A DNA stretch of 39,055 bases from Anaerolineae bacterium (GCA_016783285.1 JADHWW010000007.1:1-39055), one strand, 5' to 3'; positions 7,396-16,242 are shown, counted from the stretch's first letter. Program-made: numbers and translations. The notes: generated by a model from the letters alone, not told the origin.

Positions 7396-7605
7396 CTACA
7401 GAGCCCTCACACGGACGGCCTGCAAGCCCTTGGGTCCCTGCTCGACGGCGAACTCGACCTGCTGGTTCTCACGCAGTGAGCGGAACCCTTCTCCCTCGAT
7501 GGCCGAGTGATGGACAAATACGTCCTCTCCGGCCTCACGAGAGATAAAGCCATATCCTTTGGAATCATTGAACCATTTGACGGTTCCGGTTTCCCTTTCG
7601 GTCAC
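7396..7605 (-). CDS. cold-shock domain protein (CspA family)
   Basis: Starting at GTG 7605, with AAGGAG eight bases upstream, the protein has 69 residues, the normal CspA size. Seen are the nucleic-acid-binding motifs KGYGFI (RNP1) and VFVHHSAI (RNP2) in [19 protein letters not shown] and [10 protein letters not shown]. The longer frame reaching 7719 would add 38 unrelated residues and cross the leader hairpin, so it is rejected. It is the first gene of a two-gene operon with the RRM protein. A promoter at 7736-7764 gives a leader of about 125 nt that contains a terminator-like hairpin, in keeping with the regulated long leaders known for some csp genes. Confidence 0.92.
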   Translation of the reverse strand: MTERETGTVKWFNDSKGYGFISREAGEDVFVHHSAIEGEGFRSLRENQQVEFAVEQGPKGLQAVRVRAL

Positions 7606-7657
7606 TTTCTTTACTCCTTGGTTTACGTGATTTTGGGCGAAGCAGTGCGAGCAGAAC

Positions 7658-7698
7658 AAAAAAAGACCGCCCAGTTTCCGCAAGTCTGGACAGTCTTT
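7658..7698 (-). terminator. terminator-like hairpin in the csp leader
   Basis: On the minus strand AAAGACTGTCCAG (7698-7686) pairs with CTGGGCGGTCTTT (7674-7662) through 13 bp including two G-U pairs, with an 11-nt loop, and continues into a seven-T run ending at 7658. It lies 53 bases before the GTG of the cold-shock gene and after its predicted promoter. As there is no minus-strand gene upstream for over 400 bases, it is more likely an attenuator than a gene end. Confidence 0.7.
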
Positions 7699-7735
7699 GA
7701 TATTACAGCCAAGACCCACTTCATCTTAGATCAAC

Positions 7736-7764
7736 ATTTTACCACACTTGTGCGAAATAGCCAA
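7736..7764 (-). promoter_or_regulatory. predicted csp promoter
   Basis: TTGGCT (7764-7759) and TAAAAT (7741-7736) lie 17 bases apart on the minus strand; the -10 box is preceded by TGG. Start of transcription would be near 7729, upstream of the hairpin at 7658-7698. Confidence 0.5.
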
Positions 7765-8121
7765 GTGCTGAGCAGCCCCTTCCCTTTATGCTGCGATTGT
7801 GCTAGAATCTAGCAAGATGCAGGGTTGTCAGGAGAAGGTGTTGCTGCCTACTACGATGGCAGGCTTGGCATAATCGAACACAAAGCTCGCCATCGAACGA
7901 GTTAGCCAGGATTCGCCCGCCGCGATTTGATGTCAGGAAAGACGCCCAACAATCGCCCGTGCGACCGAAGTGGTTTGTGTAACTGTTATGACCAAACAAT
8001 CGGGACACAAAACGAGCATTCTTGACCAACTCTTATCCCAGCAAAGGGATTGTGCGCAAAGCAGCAAAAAGGTTGCTGAGCGAACGAAAGCGAAAATGAA
8101 ACCTGAAACGCGAAACCGACA
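7765..8121. other. gene-free stretch before the M20 hydrolase
   Basis: I see no recognisable gene, repeat or RNA here. A minus-strand open frame at 7802-8029 (75 residues) has no ribosome binding site and no family resemblance. A small hairpin, CAGCAA/TTGCTG, lies at 8062-8078. Confidence 0.4.
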
Positions 8122-9315
8122 ATGGATCTATTCACACTAAGTCCTCAAGACCGAAACGACCTGACGGCCTTTCTGCGCGACATGGTGCAGACGCCAAGCC
8201 CCTCGACCCAGGAGGGCGCGGTGGCGGAGCGCGTCGTCGCGGAAATGACGCGTTCGGGCTTCCGCGACGTGCGCATTGACCGCATCGGTAATGTCGTCGG
8301 CTGGATCGGGCCGGGCCGCGGCCCGGTGCTCATGCTCAACGGCCACATGGACACAGTACGAGTCAGCGACCCCGCAGCCTGGAGCCGCGCGCCTTTCGGA
8401 GCCGAGGTCGAGGACGGCGTGCTCTATGGCCTGGGCTCTTGTGATATGAAGGGTGGACTGGCGGCGATGGTCTACGGAGCAAAACTCTTGCGCGACGCCG
8501 GGGTGGCATTGAGAGGGGATATCGTCGTGGCCTGCGTGGTGCAGGAGGAACCGTGCGAAGGATTGGGGACACGTGTGTTGATTGAGGAGGAAGGGGCACA
8601 CCCGGATTGGGTCGTTCTGGGCGAGCCGACCGATCTGAACGTCAGTCGCGGGCACCGTGGCCGGCTGGAGATGTGCCTCGTCGCACATGGCCGTTCGGCT
8701 CACGCCGCTTGCCCGGACCTGGGCGACAACGCCATTTACACCGCCGCCCGGCTGGCGTTTGGCCTGGAACTCCTGGCCGGCCAGTTGGGACACGATGATT
8801 TTCTCGGTCCTGGCACGTTGGCGGTGACTGACATCTCGTCCGTCGCCGGCAGCCGCAACGCCGTGCCCGACCGTTGTGAGTTGATCATTGACCGACGGCT
8901 GACGCTAGGGGAGAACGAGACGAAGGCGCTGGCCGAGGTGCAGCGGGTCATCGCCCGCGAGGGAGTGCGCGCGGAGGTGGAGGTGACCGAGTACCACGCC
9001 GTCAGTTACACCGGCTACACCTGTGACGCTCGCGAGTTCTACCCCGCGTGGGTGATGGCGGGGGATCATCCGCTGGTGGTGGCCACCGTGCGGGCCGTCC
9101 GGGAGCAGTTGAAGCGCCGGCCCCAGGTGGGCCGTTGGGACTTCTCGACTGAGGGGGTCTACACAGCGGGTGTGGCCGGCATCCCCACTGTGGGGTTTGG
9201 CCCGGGCGACCCCCGCCATGCACACACCGCCGACGAGTACGTGCGGCTGTCTGACGTCTACGCCGCCGCGGAGGTGTACGCGCGGCTGGCGATGGAGTTG
9301 CTGGGAACGGGATAG
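8122..9315 (+). CDS. M20 family metallohydrolase (YgeY/ArgE-like)
   Basis: The 397-residue protein is a co-catalytic zinc peptidase or amidohydrolase of the M20 family. Metal and catalytic residues are all present: H75 and D77 in NGHMDTV, D108 in GSCDMKGG, the E142-E143 pair in QEEPCEG, the GEPTDLNVSRGHRGR segment and H368 in RHAHTADEY. Overall it most resembles the YgeY subgroup, which in Enterobacteria sits among purine-catabolism genes; acetylornithine deacetylase or carboxypeptidase activity is possible. The ribosome binding site is weak. psuG follows 92 bases later, and a nucleoside importer lies further downstream, so a role in nucleobase or modified-nucleoside breakdown is plausible but inferred. 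Confidence 0.8.
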   Translation: MDLFTLSPQDRNDLTAFLRDMVQTPSPSTQEGAVAERVVAEMTRSGFRDVRIDRIGNVVGWIGPGRGPVLMLNGHMDTVRVSDPAAWSRAPFGAEVEDGVLYGLGSCDMKGGLAAMVYGAKLLRDAGVALRGDIVVACVVQEEPCEGLGTRVLIEEEGAHPDWVVLGEPTDLNVSRGHRGRLEMCLVAHGRSAHAACPDLGDNAIYTAARLAFGLELLAGQLGHDDFLGPGTLAVTDISSVAGSRNAVPDRCELIIDRRLTLGENETKALAEVQRVIAREGVRAEVEVTEYHAVSYTGYTCDAREFYPAWVMAGDHPLVVATVRAVREQLKRRPQVGRWDFSTEGVYTAGVAGIPTVGFGPGDPRHAHTADEYVRLSDVYAAAEVYARLAMELLGTG

Positions 9316-9327
9316 ACGACAAACGAT

Positions 9328-9411
9328 ATGCGCGTTGTTCAGACGAAATGCAGGGCCGTGGGCGACCCGGCATGCATCTTTGAGTTGTACAAGACGCCGG
9401 TGCGAAAGTGA
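9328..9411 (+). pseudogene. possible V4R-domain C-terminal remnant
   Basis: A 27-codon open frame contains TKCRAVGDPACIFELYK, which resembles the conserved end of V4R (4-vinyl reductase) domains, where a Cys, Gly-Asp-Pro and second Cys recur. Nothing of the rest of such a domain is seen upstream, since the M20 gene occupies it. It overlaps the psuG start by four bases. It may be a remnant, or a real short leader ORF. Confidence 0.3.
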
Positions 9412-10319
9412 GCCCATTGTGGTCCAAGTCGGAGCTGGCTCAAGCGCTGGCGGCAGGCCAGTCGGTGGTGGCGTTGGAATCGGCGCTCATCACCCACGGC
9501 TTTGCACCCCCGGCAAATCTGGAGGTGGCCCGGCGGATGGAGGCGACGGTGCGCGAGCAGAGAGCGCTACCAGCCACCATCGCCGTGCTGGAGGGCAGGG
9601 TGAGGATAGGGCTCTCTGACGAGGAACTGGCGCGGCTGGCCTGCGACCGGACGGCCCGCAAGGCCAGTCTGCGCGACCTGCCGCCTGTGTTGGCCCAGGG
9701 CGCAAGTGGCGGCACAACCGTCGCCGCGACGATGCACCTGGCCCACTGCGCTTCCATCCGCGTCTTTGCCACCGGCGGCATCGGGGGTGTGCACCGGGGC
9801 CATCCCGAGGATGTCTCGGCCGATCTCCTCGCGCTGGCCTCCATTCCTATCATCGTCGTCTGCGCTGGGGCCAAGGCCATCCTCGACCTGCCACGCACGT
9901 TGGAGTACCTGGAGACCCATGGCGTGCCGGTGATCGGCTACCGTACCGGAGAGTTCCCCGCCTTCTACAGCCGTCACTCGGGACTGAGGGTGGATGCGCG
10001 GGTCGAGACACCGGAGGAGGTGGCGCAGATGGCGCGGGCGCGGACAGAACTGGGCCTGTCGGCGGCGCTCCTGATCTGTGTCCCCGTCCCCGAGGTGGAT
10101 GAACTCCCGGCCGGCGAGGCCGAGGCGGCCATCGCGCGGGCGGTGGAGGAGGCGGAATCGGCCGGCGTGGGCGGCAAGGCACTGACACCGTTTCTGCTGG
10201 CGCGGCTGGTCAAACTGACCGGTGGACGGGCGCAGCGGGCCAACGAGGCTCTGCTGCTCAACAATGCCCGCGTGGCAGCCTGCATCGCGCGGGCTTTGAA
10301 GGAGGTATCCCATGCGTAA
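9408..10319 (+). CDS. psuG: pseudouridine-5'-phosphate glycosidase
   Basis: The 303-residue protein cleaves pseudouridine 5'-phosphate to uracil and ribose 5-phosphate, the second step of pseudouridine breakdown. Family hallmarks are VALESALITHG with Glu24, the QGASGGTTVAATM stretch, FATGGIGGVHRG, the Asp-containing HPEDVSADLLAL, and CAGAKAILDL with the catalytic Lys. Length is typical. The start is GTG at 9408 with only a weak upstream purine stretch. No psuK kinase is adjacent, so the phosphate donor step is encoded elsewhere or by another kinase. It shares an operon with the M20 hydrolase and overlaps the next gene by eight bases. Confidence 0.95.
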   Translation: MSPLWSKSELAQALAAGQSVVALESALITHGFAPPANLEVARRMEATVREQRALPATIAVLEGRVRIGLSDEELARLACDRTARKASLRDLPPVLAQGASGGTTVAATMHLAHCASIRVFATGGIGGVHRGHPEDVSADLLALASIPIIVVCAGAKAILDLPRTLEYLETHGVPVIGYRTGEFPAFYSRHSGLRVDARVETPEEVAQMARARTELGLSAALLICVPVPEVDELPAGEAEAAIARAVEEAESAGVGGKALTPFLLARLVKLTGGRAQRANEALLLNNARVAACIARALKEVSHA

Positions 10320-12156
10320 CTCAAGACTCTTTCGCGCCGTCGAAGCAACCGCTGTACTGCTCTTCCTCGTCCAGGCCGTGCGCGTCCTGTTCTCCGTCCT
10401 CTTCGGCCTCATCTACGATGCCATCTTCTCTGAGACGCTGGCTCTAAGCACACTGGGTCTCATTATGCTCTTCGTCATCGCGGCGTTCTTGACGCCGCTC
10501 GCAGCCCCACGCCGTAGCCGCCGTGTGCCACTGCTTGTCACGGCCCTCGTCGCCGCGCTGGCCCGTATCCCGCTGACGATCAACTTGCCGGCGATACGGC
10601 TCTGGAGCAGCATCCTCATCGTCGGGGCGGCGGGGGTGTACGCCGTGACGCTGCTGCGCGAGCGGCCTCGCGTCTTCCCGACCTCCCTGCTGCTGGCCTT
10701 CGCTGCCGACCAGTCTCTCCGCGCCGCTGGCGACACCTTCGACGTGGGGCTGCGCGATTGGTGGCTGCCGGTGCAGGCACTGCTTTCGCTGGCGACGTGC
10801 GTCGTGGCCTGGCTGGCCTTCTCCCGTTCCCAGGACGAATCCCCAGCCGAGGAGGGTATCGGCATTGCGGGCGGTCTGGCTGTGGGGGCGCTGCTGTTCC
10901 TTGAGACCTCGCTGCTGGGCTTCCCCAACGGGCTGGCCCGCTGGAGTGGCGTAAACTATACCGTCATCGCGCCGCTCTTGATGGCGATCACGCTCCTACC
11001 GCTGATGCCCGGCGTTCGCCGGACAATGGCCCCGCTCCTGGGCGGTCTGGGACTGTTCTTCCTGGCACTGGCCGGGTTGGTGGCAGGGAAGCAGGCCGGT
11101 GGAGCCATCGCTGCCCTCGGCCTGCTGCTGGCCCAGTTCCTTGTCCTGATACCGCTCTTGGACGTCGTCGGCCCCCGCCGCAGCGGTCGGACGGGACTGG
11201 CATTGGCGCTGGGGATGGTGCTGTTTCTGGTTCTCAACTTCGCGCTGGCCTTCACCTTCACCTATCCCTACACCATCCTGGCCTTTCGCGGTATGGGACT
11301 GCACGTTTTCCTGATCGCCGCCGCCGTCGCCTGCCTTCCCGCCCTCCGCCTCTCCACCTCCCAACCAGTATCCAGTAACCAGCATCCAGCAACCTGGACT
11401 TGGCTGTCTGCCGCCCTGGTGGTGCTTCTGGCCACAGTCTTCGCCTGGCCCCCCACGCTCAATCTGAAGGAAACCGGCCCCATCCGGGTCGGCACCTACA
11501 ACATACACTATGGCTACAACACCTCCTGGCAACTTAACCTGGAGGCGCAGGCTCGCACCATCGAAGAGAGCGGCGCCGACATTGTGGTGTTGCAGGAGGT
11601 GGACGCCTGCCGCATCACCAGTTATGGCGTGGACGACGCGCTATGGCTGGCGCGCCGATTAGGAATGCAGGAGGTCTACGGCCCAGCGCTGGAGGGACTC
11701 TCCGGCATTGCGCTTCTGACCCGCTTCCCCATTGCCGAAGCCGACACCCGGCTGCTGACCAGTCAGTTGGAGCAGACCTCCATCGTGCACGCCCGCATGA
11801 CGGTCGGCGACCGGCCGCTGGATGGTTACGGCGTCTGGATGGGGCTGGAGCCGGAGGAGCGGGCACGCCAGTTGGACGACGCGCTGGCCTACATCGGCGC
11901 GGCCTCTCCGGCCGTCTTTGGCGGCGACTTCAACTCGACCCCCGATTCGCCCATCTACGCCCTCATCCAGGCCGCCGGTTTCGATGATCCCTTCATTGTT
12001 GGCGGCTTCGACCCAGCCCCCACCTCCCCGGCTATCGAGCCCGACGAGCGCATTGATTTCGTCTGGGCGCGGGGGCTGGATGTGAGGGACGGTCAGGTGC
12101 TCGATTCGCTGGCCTCCGATCACCGGATGGTCGTGGTCGAACTGGCGCTGCCGTGA
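10312..12156 (+). CDS. membrane endonuclease/exonuclease/phosphatase family protein
   Basis: The 614-residue protein has an N-terminal block of roughly ten to twelve hydrophobic segments (about residues 10-385) and a C-terminal endonuclease/exonuclease/phosphatase domain (about 388-614). The latter shows VGTYNIHYG (Asn), VVLQEVDACR (metal-binding Glu), GGDFNSTPDSPIY (D539, N541) and SDHRMVVVEL (D603, H604), so the catalytic set is complete. The substrate could be a phospholipid, inositol phosphate or nucleic acid. GGAGG at 10301-10305 precedes the ATG, which overlaps the psuG stop. A CAGTATCCAG-type repeat is inserted in frame between the last membrane segments (11355-11396). Its biological role is not known. 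Confidence 0.8.
   Translation: MRNSRLFRAVEATAVLLFLVQAVRVLFSVLFGLIYDAIFSETLALSTLGLIMLFVIAAFLTPLAAPRRSRRVPLLVTALVAALARIPLTINLPAIRLWSSILIVGAAGVYAVTLLRERPRVFPTSLLLAFAADQSLRAAGDTFDVGLRDWWLPVQALLSLATCVVAWLAFSRSQDESPAEEGIGIAGGLAVGALLFLETSLLGFPNGLARWSGVNYTVIAPLLMAITLLPLMPGVRRTMAPLLGGLGLFFLALAGLVAGKQAGGAIAALGLLLAQFLVLIPLLDVVGPRRSGRTGLALALGMVLFLVLNFALAFTFTYPYTILAFRGMGLHVFLIAAAVACLPALRLSTSQPVSSNQHPATWTWLSAALVVLLATVFAWPPTLNLKETGPIRVGTYNIHYGYNTSWQLNLEAQARTIEESGADIVVLQEVDACRITSYGVDDALWLARRLGMQEVYGPALEGLSGIALLTRFPIAEADTRLLTSQLEQTSIVHARMTVGDRPLDGYGVWMGLEPEERARQLDDALAYIGAASPAVFGGDFNSTPDSPIYALIQAAGFDDPFIVGGFDPAPTSPAIEPDERIDFVWARGLDVRDGQVLDSLASDHRMVVVELALP
11355..11396 (+). repeat. CAGTATCCAG-type repeat inside a CDS
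   Basis: The words CCAACCAGTATCCAGTAACC and AGCATCCAGCAACC form a degenerate direct repeat that encodes SQPVSSNQHPAT in a loop between hydrophobic segments. A related tract occurs at 23478-23512. The frame is preserved. Confidence 0.5.
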
Positions 12157-12163
12157 CTCCTCG

Positions 12164-12673
12164 TGTCGGTGGGTTCTGAAAGATGACGGGCTGCTCATCT
12201 TTACTTATCATCACTCACGACCAGAAGGCTGGTCTGCGATCCTGGAAGCCATTCACGAAGCGGGATTTTACATTGAGGCCACTCATCCCGTGAAATCAGA
12301 AATGTCAGTGGCGATACCGAAGCAGCAAGCCAAGAGCCCGATAGACATTGACATCATCGTCGTTGGGCGGAAACTCGCTCTGATAGATCCATTCCTGAAG
12401 ATCCCGGTAGACCTGCTCAGTGAGTGTATTGAGGAAACCGGTGGGATTGTTGAGGCATTCAACAGATCGAACAGAGAGTTGAGCCGTAACGACGTAACCG
12501 TCATCATGACGGCTCGCTTGATAACAACTTTGTCTCGGATACGCGATCTGGAAAAGATTCTCAGTTACTTGAGTTCTGTCGAAGGGGAGATGGGGGTAGT
12601 TGTTGAGAGAATCTGGAGACAGCAGAATCCGAGAGAAATACTCGTGGAAGAACAGCAAATGAGGCTCTTCTAA
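12164..12673 (+). pseudogene. C-terminal remnant of a DUF1156-type DNA methyltransferase
   Basis: An open frame without a usable start begins with CRWVLKDDGLLIFTYHHSR and continues with EGWSAILEAIHEAGFY, HPVKSEMSVAIPKQQAK and IDIDIIVV. This is the C-terminal part of adenine-specific DNA methylases of the DUF1156 group, which occur in phage-defence modules; the FTYHHSR and MSVAxPK blocks are characteristic. The N-terminal methylase core, including the NPPY motif, is missing because the frame abuts the end of the preceding gene. An ATG at 12290 lies mid-domain and is unlikely to start a functional protein. It is AT-richer than its neighbours and probably a deletion scar. Confidence 0.65.
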
Positions 12674-12729
12674 GTTGAAGACAAGGCAACGTCGGTTAAC
12701 GTGTAGCCTGTTAGTTAGGGAGGAACACA

Positions 12730-14682
12730 ATGGCTGAATCACAAGTATCACCATACGGCTCTTGGAAATCGCCCATCACCTCGGACCTGATCGCCTCTGC
12801 CACCATCAGGCTTGGGCAGATCATGCTTGATGGCGATGACATCTACTGGGCCGAGATGCGCCCGGCGGAGGGTGGGCGGTATGTCGTCGTACGACGGACC
12901 CCGGACGGGCGGATGACCGATGTCACGCCATCCCCCTTCAACGCCCGAACGCGGGTGCACGAGTACGGCGGCGGCTCCTTTGTCGTCGCCGACGGCACGG
13001 TCTACTTCTCAAACTTTGCCGATCAGCGGCTCTACCGCCAGGACCCTGGCGCCGAACCGCGACCGATCACCCCCGAGGTAGACCTGCGCTATGCAGATGG
13101 CGTCGTTGACCACCGCCGGGGCCGGGTCATCTGCATACGCGAAGACCACACCGACCCCGACCGCGAACCGGTTAACGCGATTGTAATCCTCGGCCTCGAC
13201 CTTGCAGACAATGGGGGCGGCGATGGGGGCCAGGTGCTCGTCTCCGGGAACGACTTTTACTCGTCCCCGCGCCTCAGCCCCGATGGGACTCGCCTGGCGT
13301 GGCTCACCTGGAACCATCCGAACATGCCGTGGGATGGCACTGAACTGTGGGTCGGCGAGTTGAGGGCAGATGGCTCGTTGGGTCGGACCGGGCGCGTTGC
13401 AGGCGGCGTCGCTGAATCCATCTTCCAGCCAGAATGGTCGCCGGACGGCATCCTGTACTTCATCTCTGATCGGACCGGCTGGTGGAATCTTTACCGCTGG
13501 CGCGACGGGCGCGTCGAGCACGTTTTCGAGATGGAGGCCGAGTTTGGAAGGCCGCAGTGGGTCTTCGGCATGTCCACATACGCCTTCGCGTCGGCTGAGC
13601 GCATCATCTGCGCCTACACCGAGCAAGGGATATGGCACCTTGTTGGTCTCGACACGGCGACAGGCGAAATCGAGTTGATAGAGCCCCCTTGCTCCGCGAT
13701 CGAGTACATCCGAGCGGCACCTGGTTGCGCCGTGTTCGTGGCGGGCTCACCGACGGAGCCGACGTCCATCGTCCGGCTTGATCTTGCCACACAGCAGTTC
13801 GAGGTGCTGCGCCGCTCGAACGAGACTGCAATTGCCCCCGGGTATCTATCGCTGCCACAACCAATCGAGTTCCCGACCGAGCATGGATTGACTGCCCATG
13901 CCTTCTTTTATCCACCCAAGAACCGTGACTACGCCGCTCCACCCGGCGAGCGGCCGCCCCTCATCGTCATCATCCACGGCGGGCCGACTTCGGCCGCCTC
14001 CAGCGCGCTCAGCCTGGGGATCCAGTACTGGACCAGCCGTGGAGTCGCTGTCCTGGACGTGAATTACGGTGGCAGTACCGGCTACGGCCGGGCGTACCGC
14101 CAAAGGCTCCAGGGCCAGTGGGGTGTCGTTGACGTGGACGACTGCGTGAACGGCGCGCGCTCTCTCGTCGAACGTGGTGAGGTTGACGGCAAACGGCTGA
14201 TCATTCGTGGCGGGAGTGCTGGCGGCTACACGACGCTCTGCGCATTGACCTTCCGCGACGTCTTCAAGGCTGGCGCAAGTTACTTCGGGCTCAGCGAACT
14301 AGAAGTATTTGCAGAGGAGACGCACAAGTTTGAGTCGCGCTACCTGGATCGACTGGTCGGTCCCTACCCCGAGCGGCGCGACCTCTACCGGGAACGCTCG
14401 CCGATCAACTTTATCGAGCGCCTCTCGTGTCCGGTGATTTTCTTCCAGGGTCTTGAGGACAAAATTGTCCCGCCCAACCAGGCCGAGTTGATGGTCGAGG
14501 CGCTGCGCGCGAAGGGAGTGCCGGTCGCGTATCTCCCGTTCGAGGGTGAGCAGCACGGGTTCCGTCGCGCCGAGAACATCAAGCGTGCCCTCAATAGTGA
14601 ACTCTACTTTTACTCGCGCATCTTCGGCTTCGATCTCGCCGACCCGGTGGAACCGGTGCCCATCGAGAACCTTGGGGCGTGA
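12730..14682 (+). CDS. S9 family serine peptidase (prolyl oligopeptidase fold)
   Basis: The 650-residue protein has an N-terminal beta-propeller region (about 1-380, with repeated [10 protein letters not shown] and [12 protein letters not shown] blades) and a C-terminal alpha/beta-hydrolase domain. The catalytic triad is Ser496 in GGSAGGY, Asp577 in GLEDKIVPP and His609 in EGEQHGF. Such enzymes act as dipeptidyl or acylaminoacyl peptidases on short peptides, usually in the cytoplasm; no signal peptide is seen. ATG follows GGGAGGA with good spacing. Its stop codon lies inside a GTGAGACGTGAAAC-type repeat. It stands alone between a decayed methylase and recF. Confidence 0.92.
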   Translation: MAESQVSPYGSWKSPITSDLIASATIRLGQIMLDGDDIYWAEMRPAEGGRYVVVRRTPDGRMTDVTPSPFNARTRVHEYGGGSFVVADGTVYFSNFADQRLYRQDPGAEPRPITPEVDLRYADGVVDHRRGRVICIREDHTDPDREPVNAIVILGLDLADNGGGDGGQVLVSGNDFYSSPRLSPDGTRLAWLTWNHPNMPWDGTELWVGELRADGSLGRTGRVAGGVAESIFQPEWSPDGILYFISDRTGWWNLYRWRDGRVEHVFEMEAEFGRPQWVFGMSTYAFASAERIICAYTEQGIWHLVGLDTATGEIELIEPPCSAIEYIRAAPGCAVFVAGSPTEPTSIVRLDLATQQFEVLRRSNETAIAPGYLSLPQPIEFPTEHGLTAHAFFYPPKNRDYAAPPGERPPLIVIIHGGPTSAASSALSLGIQYWTSRGVAVLDVNYGGSTGYGRAYRQRLQGQWGVVDVDDCVNGARSLVERGEVDGKRLIIRGGSAGGYTTLCALTFRDVFKAGASYFGLSELEVFAEETHKFESRYLDRLVGPYPERRDLYRERSPINFIERLSCPVIFFQGLEDKIVPPNQAELMVEALRAKGVPVAYLPFEGEQHGFRRAENIKRALNSELYFYSRIFGFDLADPVEPVPIENLGA

Positions 14683-14745
14683 GGCGTGAGACGTGAAACG
14701 TGATGCGTGTTGTACATTGCGTGAGACTTGTCTTCACGTTTCACG
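14676..14745. repeat. GTGAAACGTGA-type inverted repeat
   Basis: Words GCGTGAGGCGTGAGACG, CGTGAAACGTGA (14692-14703) and its exact inverse TCACGTTTCACG (14734-14745) form a repeat cluster with a 12-bp stem and 30-base spacer. It overlaps the stop of the S9 gene and lies upstream of recF. It may act as a transcript end, but there is no U-run. Confidence 0.65.
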
Positions 14746-14783
14746 CTTTGTGTTCTCCCCTTCCCCCTTTGGCTCTCTCAGTG

Positions 14784-14789
14784 TACAAT
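14784..14789 (+). promoter_or_regulatory. -10 box of a leaderless recF promoter
   Basis: TACAAT lies nine bases before the recF ATG at 14799. No ribosome binding site is visible and the -35 region is poor. It repeats the pattern of a -10 box immediately before the start codon seen at 821, 17039, 34067 and 37704. Confidence 0.45.
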
Positions 14790-14798
14790 AGGGTTACC

Positions 14799-16031
14799 AT
14801 GCGCATCCGCTATCTCAGCCTGACCAACTTCCGCAACTACGCCCGGCTGGAACTGACACTGCCTGGGCGGCCGCTGCTTCTCTACGGCGCGAATGCCCAG
14901 GGCAAGACCAGCCTGCTGGAGGCGATCTATCTCCTCGCCACCGGTTCCTCGCCCCTGACCTCGCTCGACCGTCAACTGATCAAGTGGGAGGCTGAGGTGG
15001 AAGGATTGCCCTACGCCCGCGTGTGGGCCGAGGTCGTGCGCCGTGACCGTGTCCAGGAGGTAGAGATTGTCCTGCAGAAGAAGCCGCTGGCGAATGGCAC
15101 GGTCCGGCTGCAAAAGACGATTCGCGTGGACCGGGCGCGCAAGCGCCGCGCCGACCTGGCCGGGCGGCTGAATGTCGTGCTGTTTATGCCGCAGGACGTG
15201 GAATTGGTCGCCGGTCCGCCCGCTGGCCGCCGCCGCTACCTGGACGACACACTGTGTCAGGTGGACGGAGCCTACTGTGCGGCGCTGGAGCGCTACAACG
15301 AGGCGCTGCGTCAGCGCAACGCCGCGCTGCGGCACCTGCGCGATGAGAAAGGCGACCCGGCCCAACTGACTCCCTTTGAGGAGGTGCTGGCCCGCGAGGG
15401 GGTTGTTGTGGCCAATGGTCGCCGCGAACTGGTGGCCGCGCTCTCGCAGCGCGCCGGCTGCATCCACCAACAACTCACCGGCGGAGCGGAGTGGCTGCGG
15501 CTGGAGTATCACCCCAACTTCGACCCCGCCGCGCCACCCGCGCTGAAGTACCAGATGGGGCTGGGTCTGCAGCCCTACCAGGGCCCTCCGCTGGAGGTTG
15601 GAGCCGAGGGGTTGGTGGTGGCCTTCCGACAGGCGCTCCTGGCGCGGCGGGCGGACGAGATCGCGCGTGGGACGACACTCACCGGCCCCCACCGGGATGA
15701 AATACGCTTCGTTGCTGGCAGCCCTGCCCAGGGCACGCACGAGGTGGACCTGGGCACCTATGGCTCGCGGGGGCAGCAGCGCACGGCGGTGCTGGCGCTC
15801 AAACTGGCGGAACTTACGTTCCTGCGGGAGCGGACGGGGGAGGCACCGGTGCTCCTGCTCGACGAGGTGCTGGCCGAACTTGACGCAGCCCGGCGGCGCT
15901 ACTTCTTGGGCCAGGTGGACAGCGTCGAGCAGGCGCTGCTCACCGCCACCGACCCCGGCATGTTCGATACCGAGTTTCGCGAGCGGGCGGTGATGATGGA
16001 GGTGCAGGGGGGGATTGTGAGAAGTGAGTAG
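14799..16031 (+). CDS. recF: DNA replication and repair protein RecF
   Basis: The 410-residue SMC-like ATPase loads RecA at single-strand gaps with RecO and RecR. Seen are the N-terminal strand-loop MRIRYLSLTNFRNY, the Walker A GANAQGKT (residues 30-37), the ABC-type signature YGSRGQQRTAVLALKLAE and the Walker B PVLLLDEVLAELD. Length is slightly above the usual 360-400. The start at 14799 fits the conserved N-terminus exactly; a longer frame begins inside the repeat upstream. It is not next to dnaA, dnaN or gyrB, so this is not an origin-type locus. The promoter appears leaderless. Confidence 0.96.
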   Translation: MRIRYLSLTNFRNYARLELTLPGRPLLLYGANAQGKTSLLEAIYLLATGSSPLTSLDRQLIKWEAEVEGLPYARVWAEVVRRDRVQEVEIVLQKKPLANGTVRLQKTIRVDRARKRRADLAGRLNVVLFMPQDVELVAGPPAGRRRYLDDTLCQVDGAYCAALERYNEALRQRNAALRHLRDEKGDPAQLTPFEEVLAREGVVVANGRRELVAALSQRAGCIHQQLTGGAEWLRLEYHPNFDPAAPPALKYQMGLGLQPYQGPPLEVGAEGLVVAFRQALLARRADEIARGTTLTGPHRDEIRFVAGSPAQGTHEVDLGTYGSRGQQRTAVLALKLAELTFLRERTGEAPVLLLDEVLAELDAARRRYFLGQVDSVEQALLTATDPGMFDTEFRERAVMMEVQGGIVRSE

Positions 16032-16056
16032 GCGAGGACGGGGGATGGGCCGAATC

Positions 16057-16084
16057 TTGACAAATGCTCTAAAATGTTCATAAT
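16057..16084 (+). promoter_or_regulatory. orphan promoter upstream of the PIN remnant
   Basis: A perfect TTGACA (16057-16062) and CATAAT (16079-16084) are 16 bases apart. Downstream lies only the PIN-domain fragment, so this may be what remains of a toxin-antitoxin promoter. Confidence 0.5.
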
Positions 16085-16095
16085 GAGTCTGGTAG

Positions 16096-16242
16096 AGGAA
16101 AGAACCCATAGATGCACTCATCATCGGCTTGGCAGAACGAATGCCCGACGTCAAGGCCTTCGTCACCTGGAATGCCCGCCACTTCCGCGATAAGACACCG
16201 CTCACTGTCCTCACCCCACCTGAGTTCGTGGAGAGAGCATAG
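16096..16242 (+). pseudogene. PIN-domain toxin C-terminal remnant
   Basis: The frame from 16096 to the TAG at 16240-16242 encodes DALIIGLAERMPDVKAFVTW followed by NARHFRDKTPLTVLTPPEFV. The TWNARHF block with a late Asp is typical of the end of VapC-like PIN ribonucleases. The first two thirds of the domain, with the earlier acidic residues, are absent and a stop codon at 16093 closes the frame. No antitoxin is seen. It is a decayed fragment between recF and rsmG. Confidence 0.6.

Noticed and set aside
7802..8029. Minus-strand 75-codon open frame
   Set aside because: No start signals, no family resemblance and no neighbouring support.
14799..16031. Replication origin near recF
   Set aside because: There is no dnaA, dnaN or gyrB nearby and no cluster of DnaA boxes was noticed.
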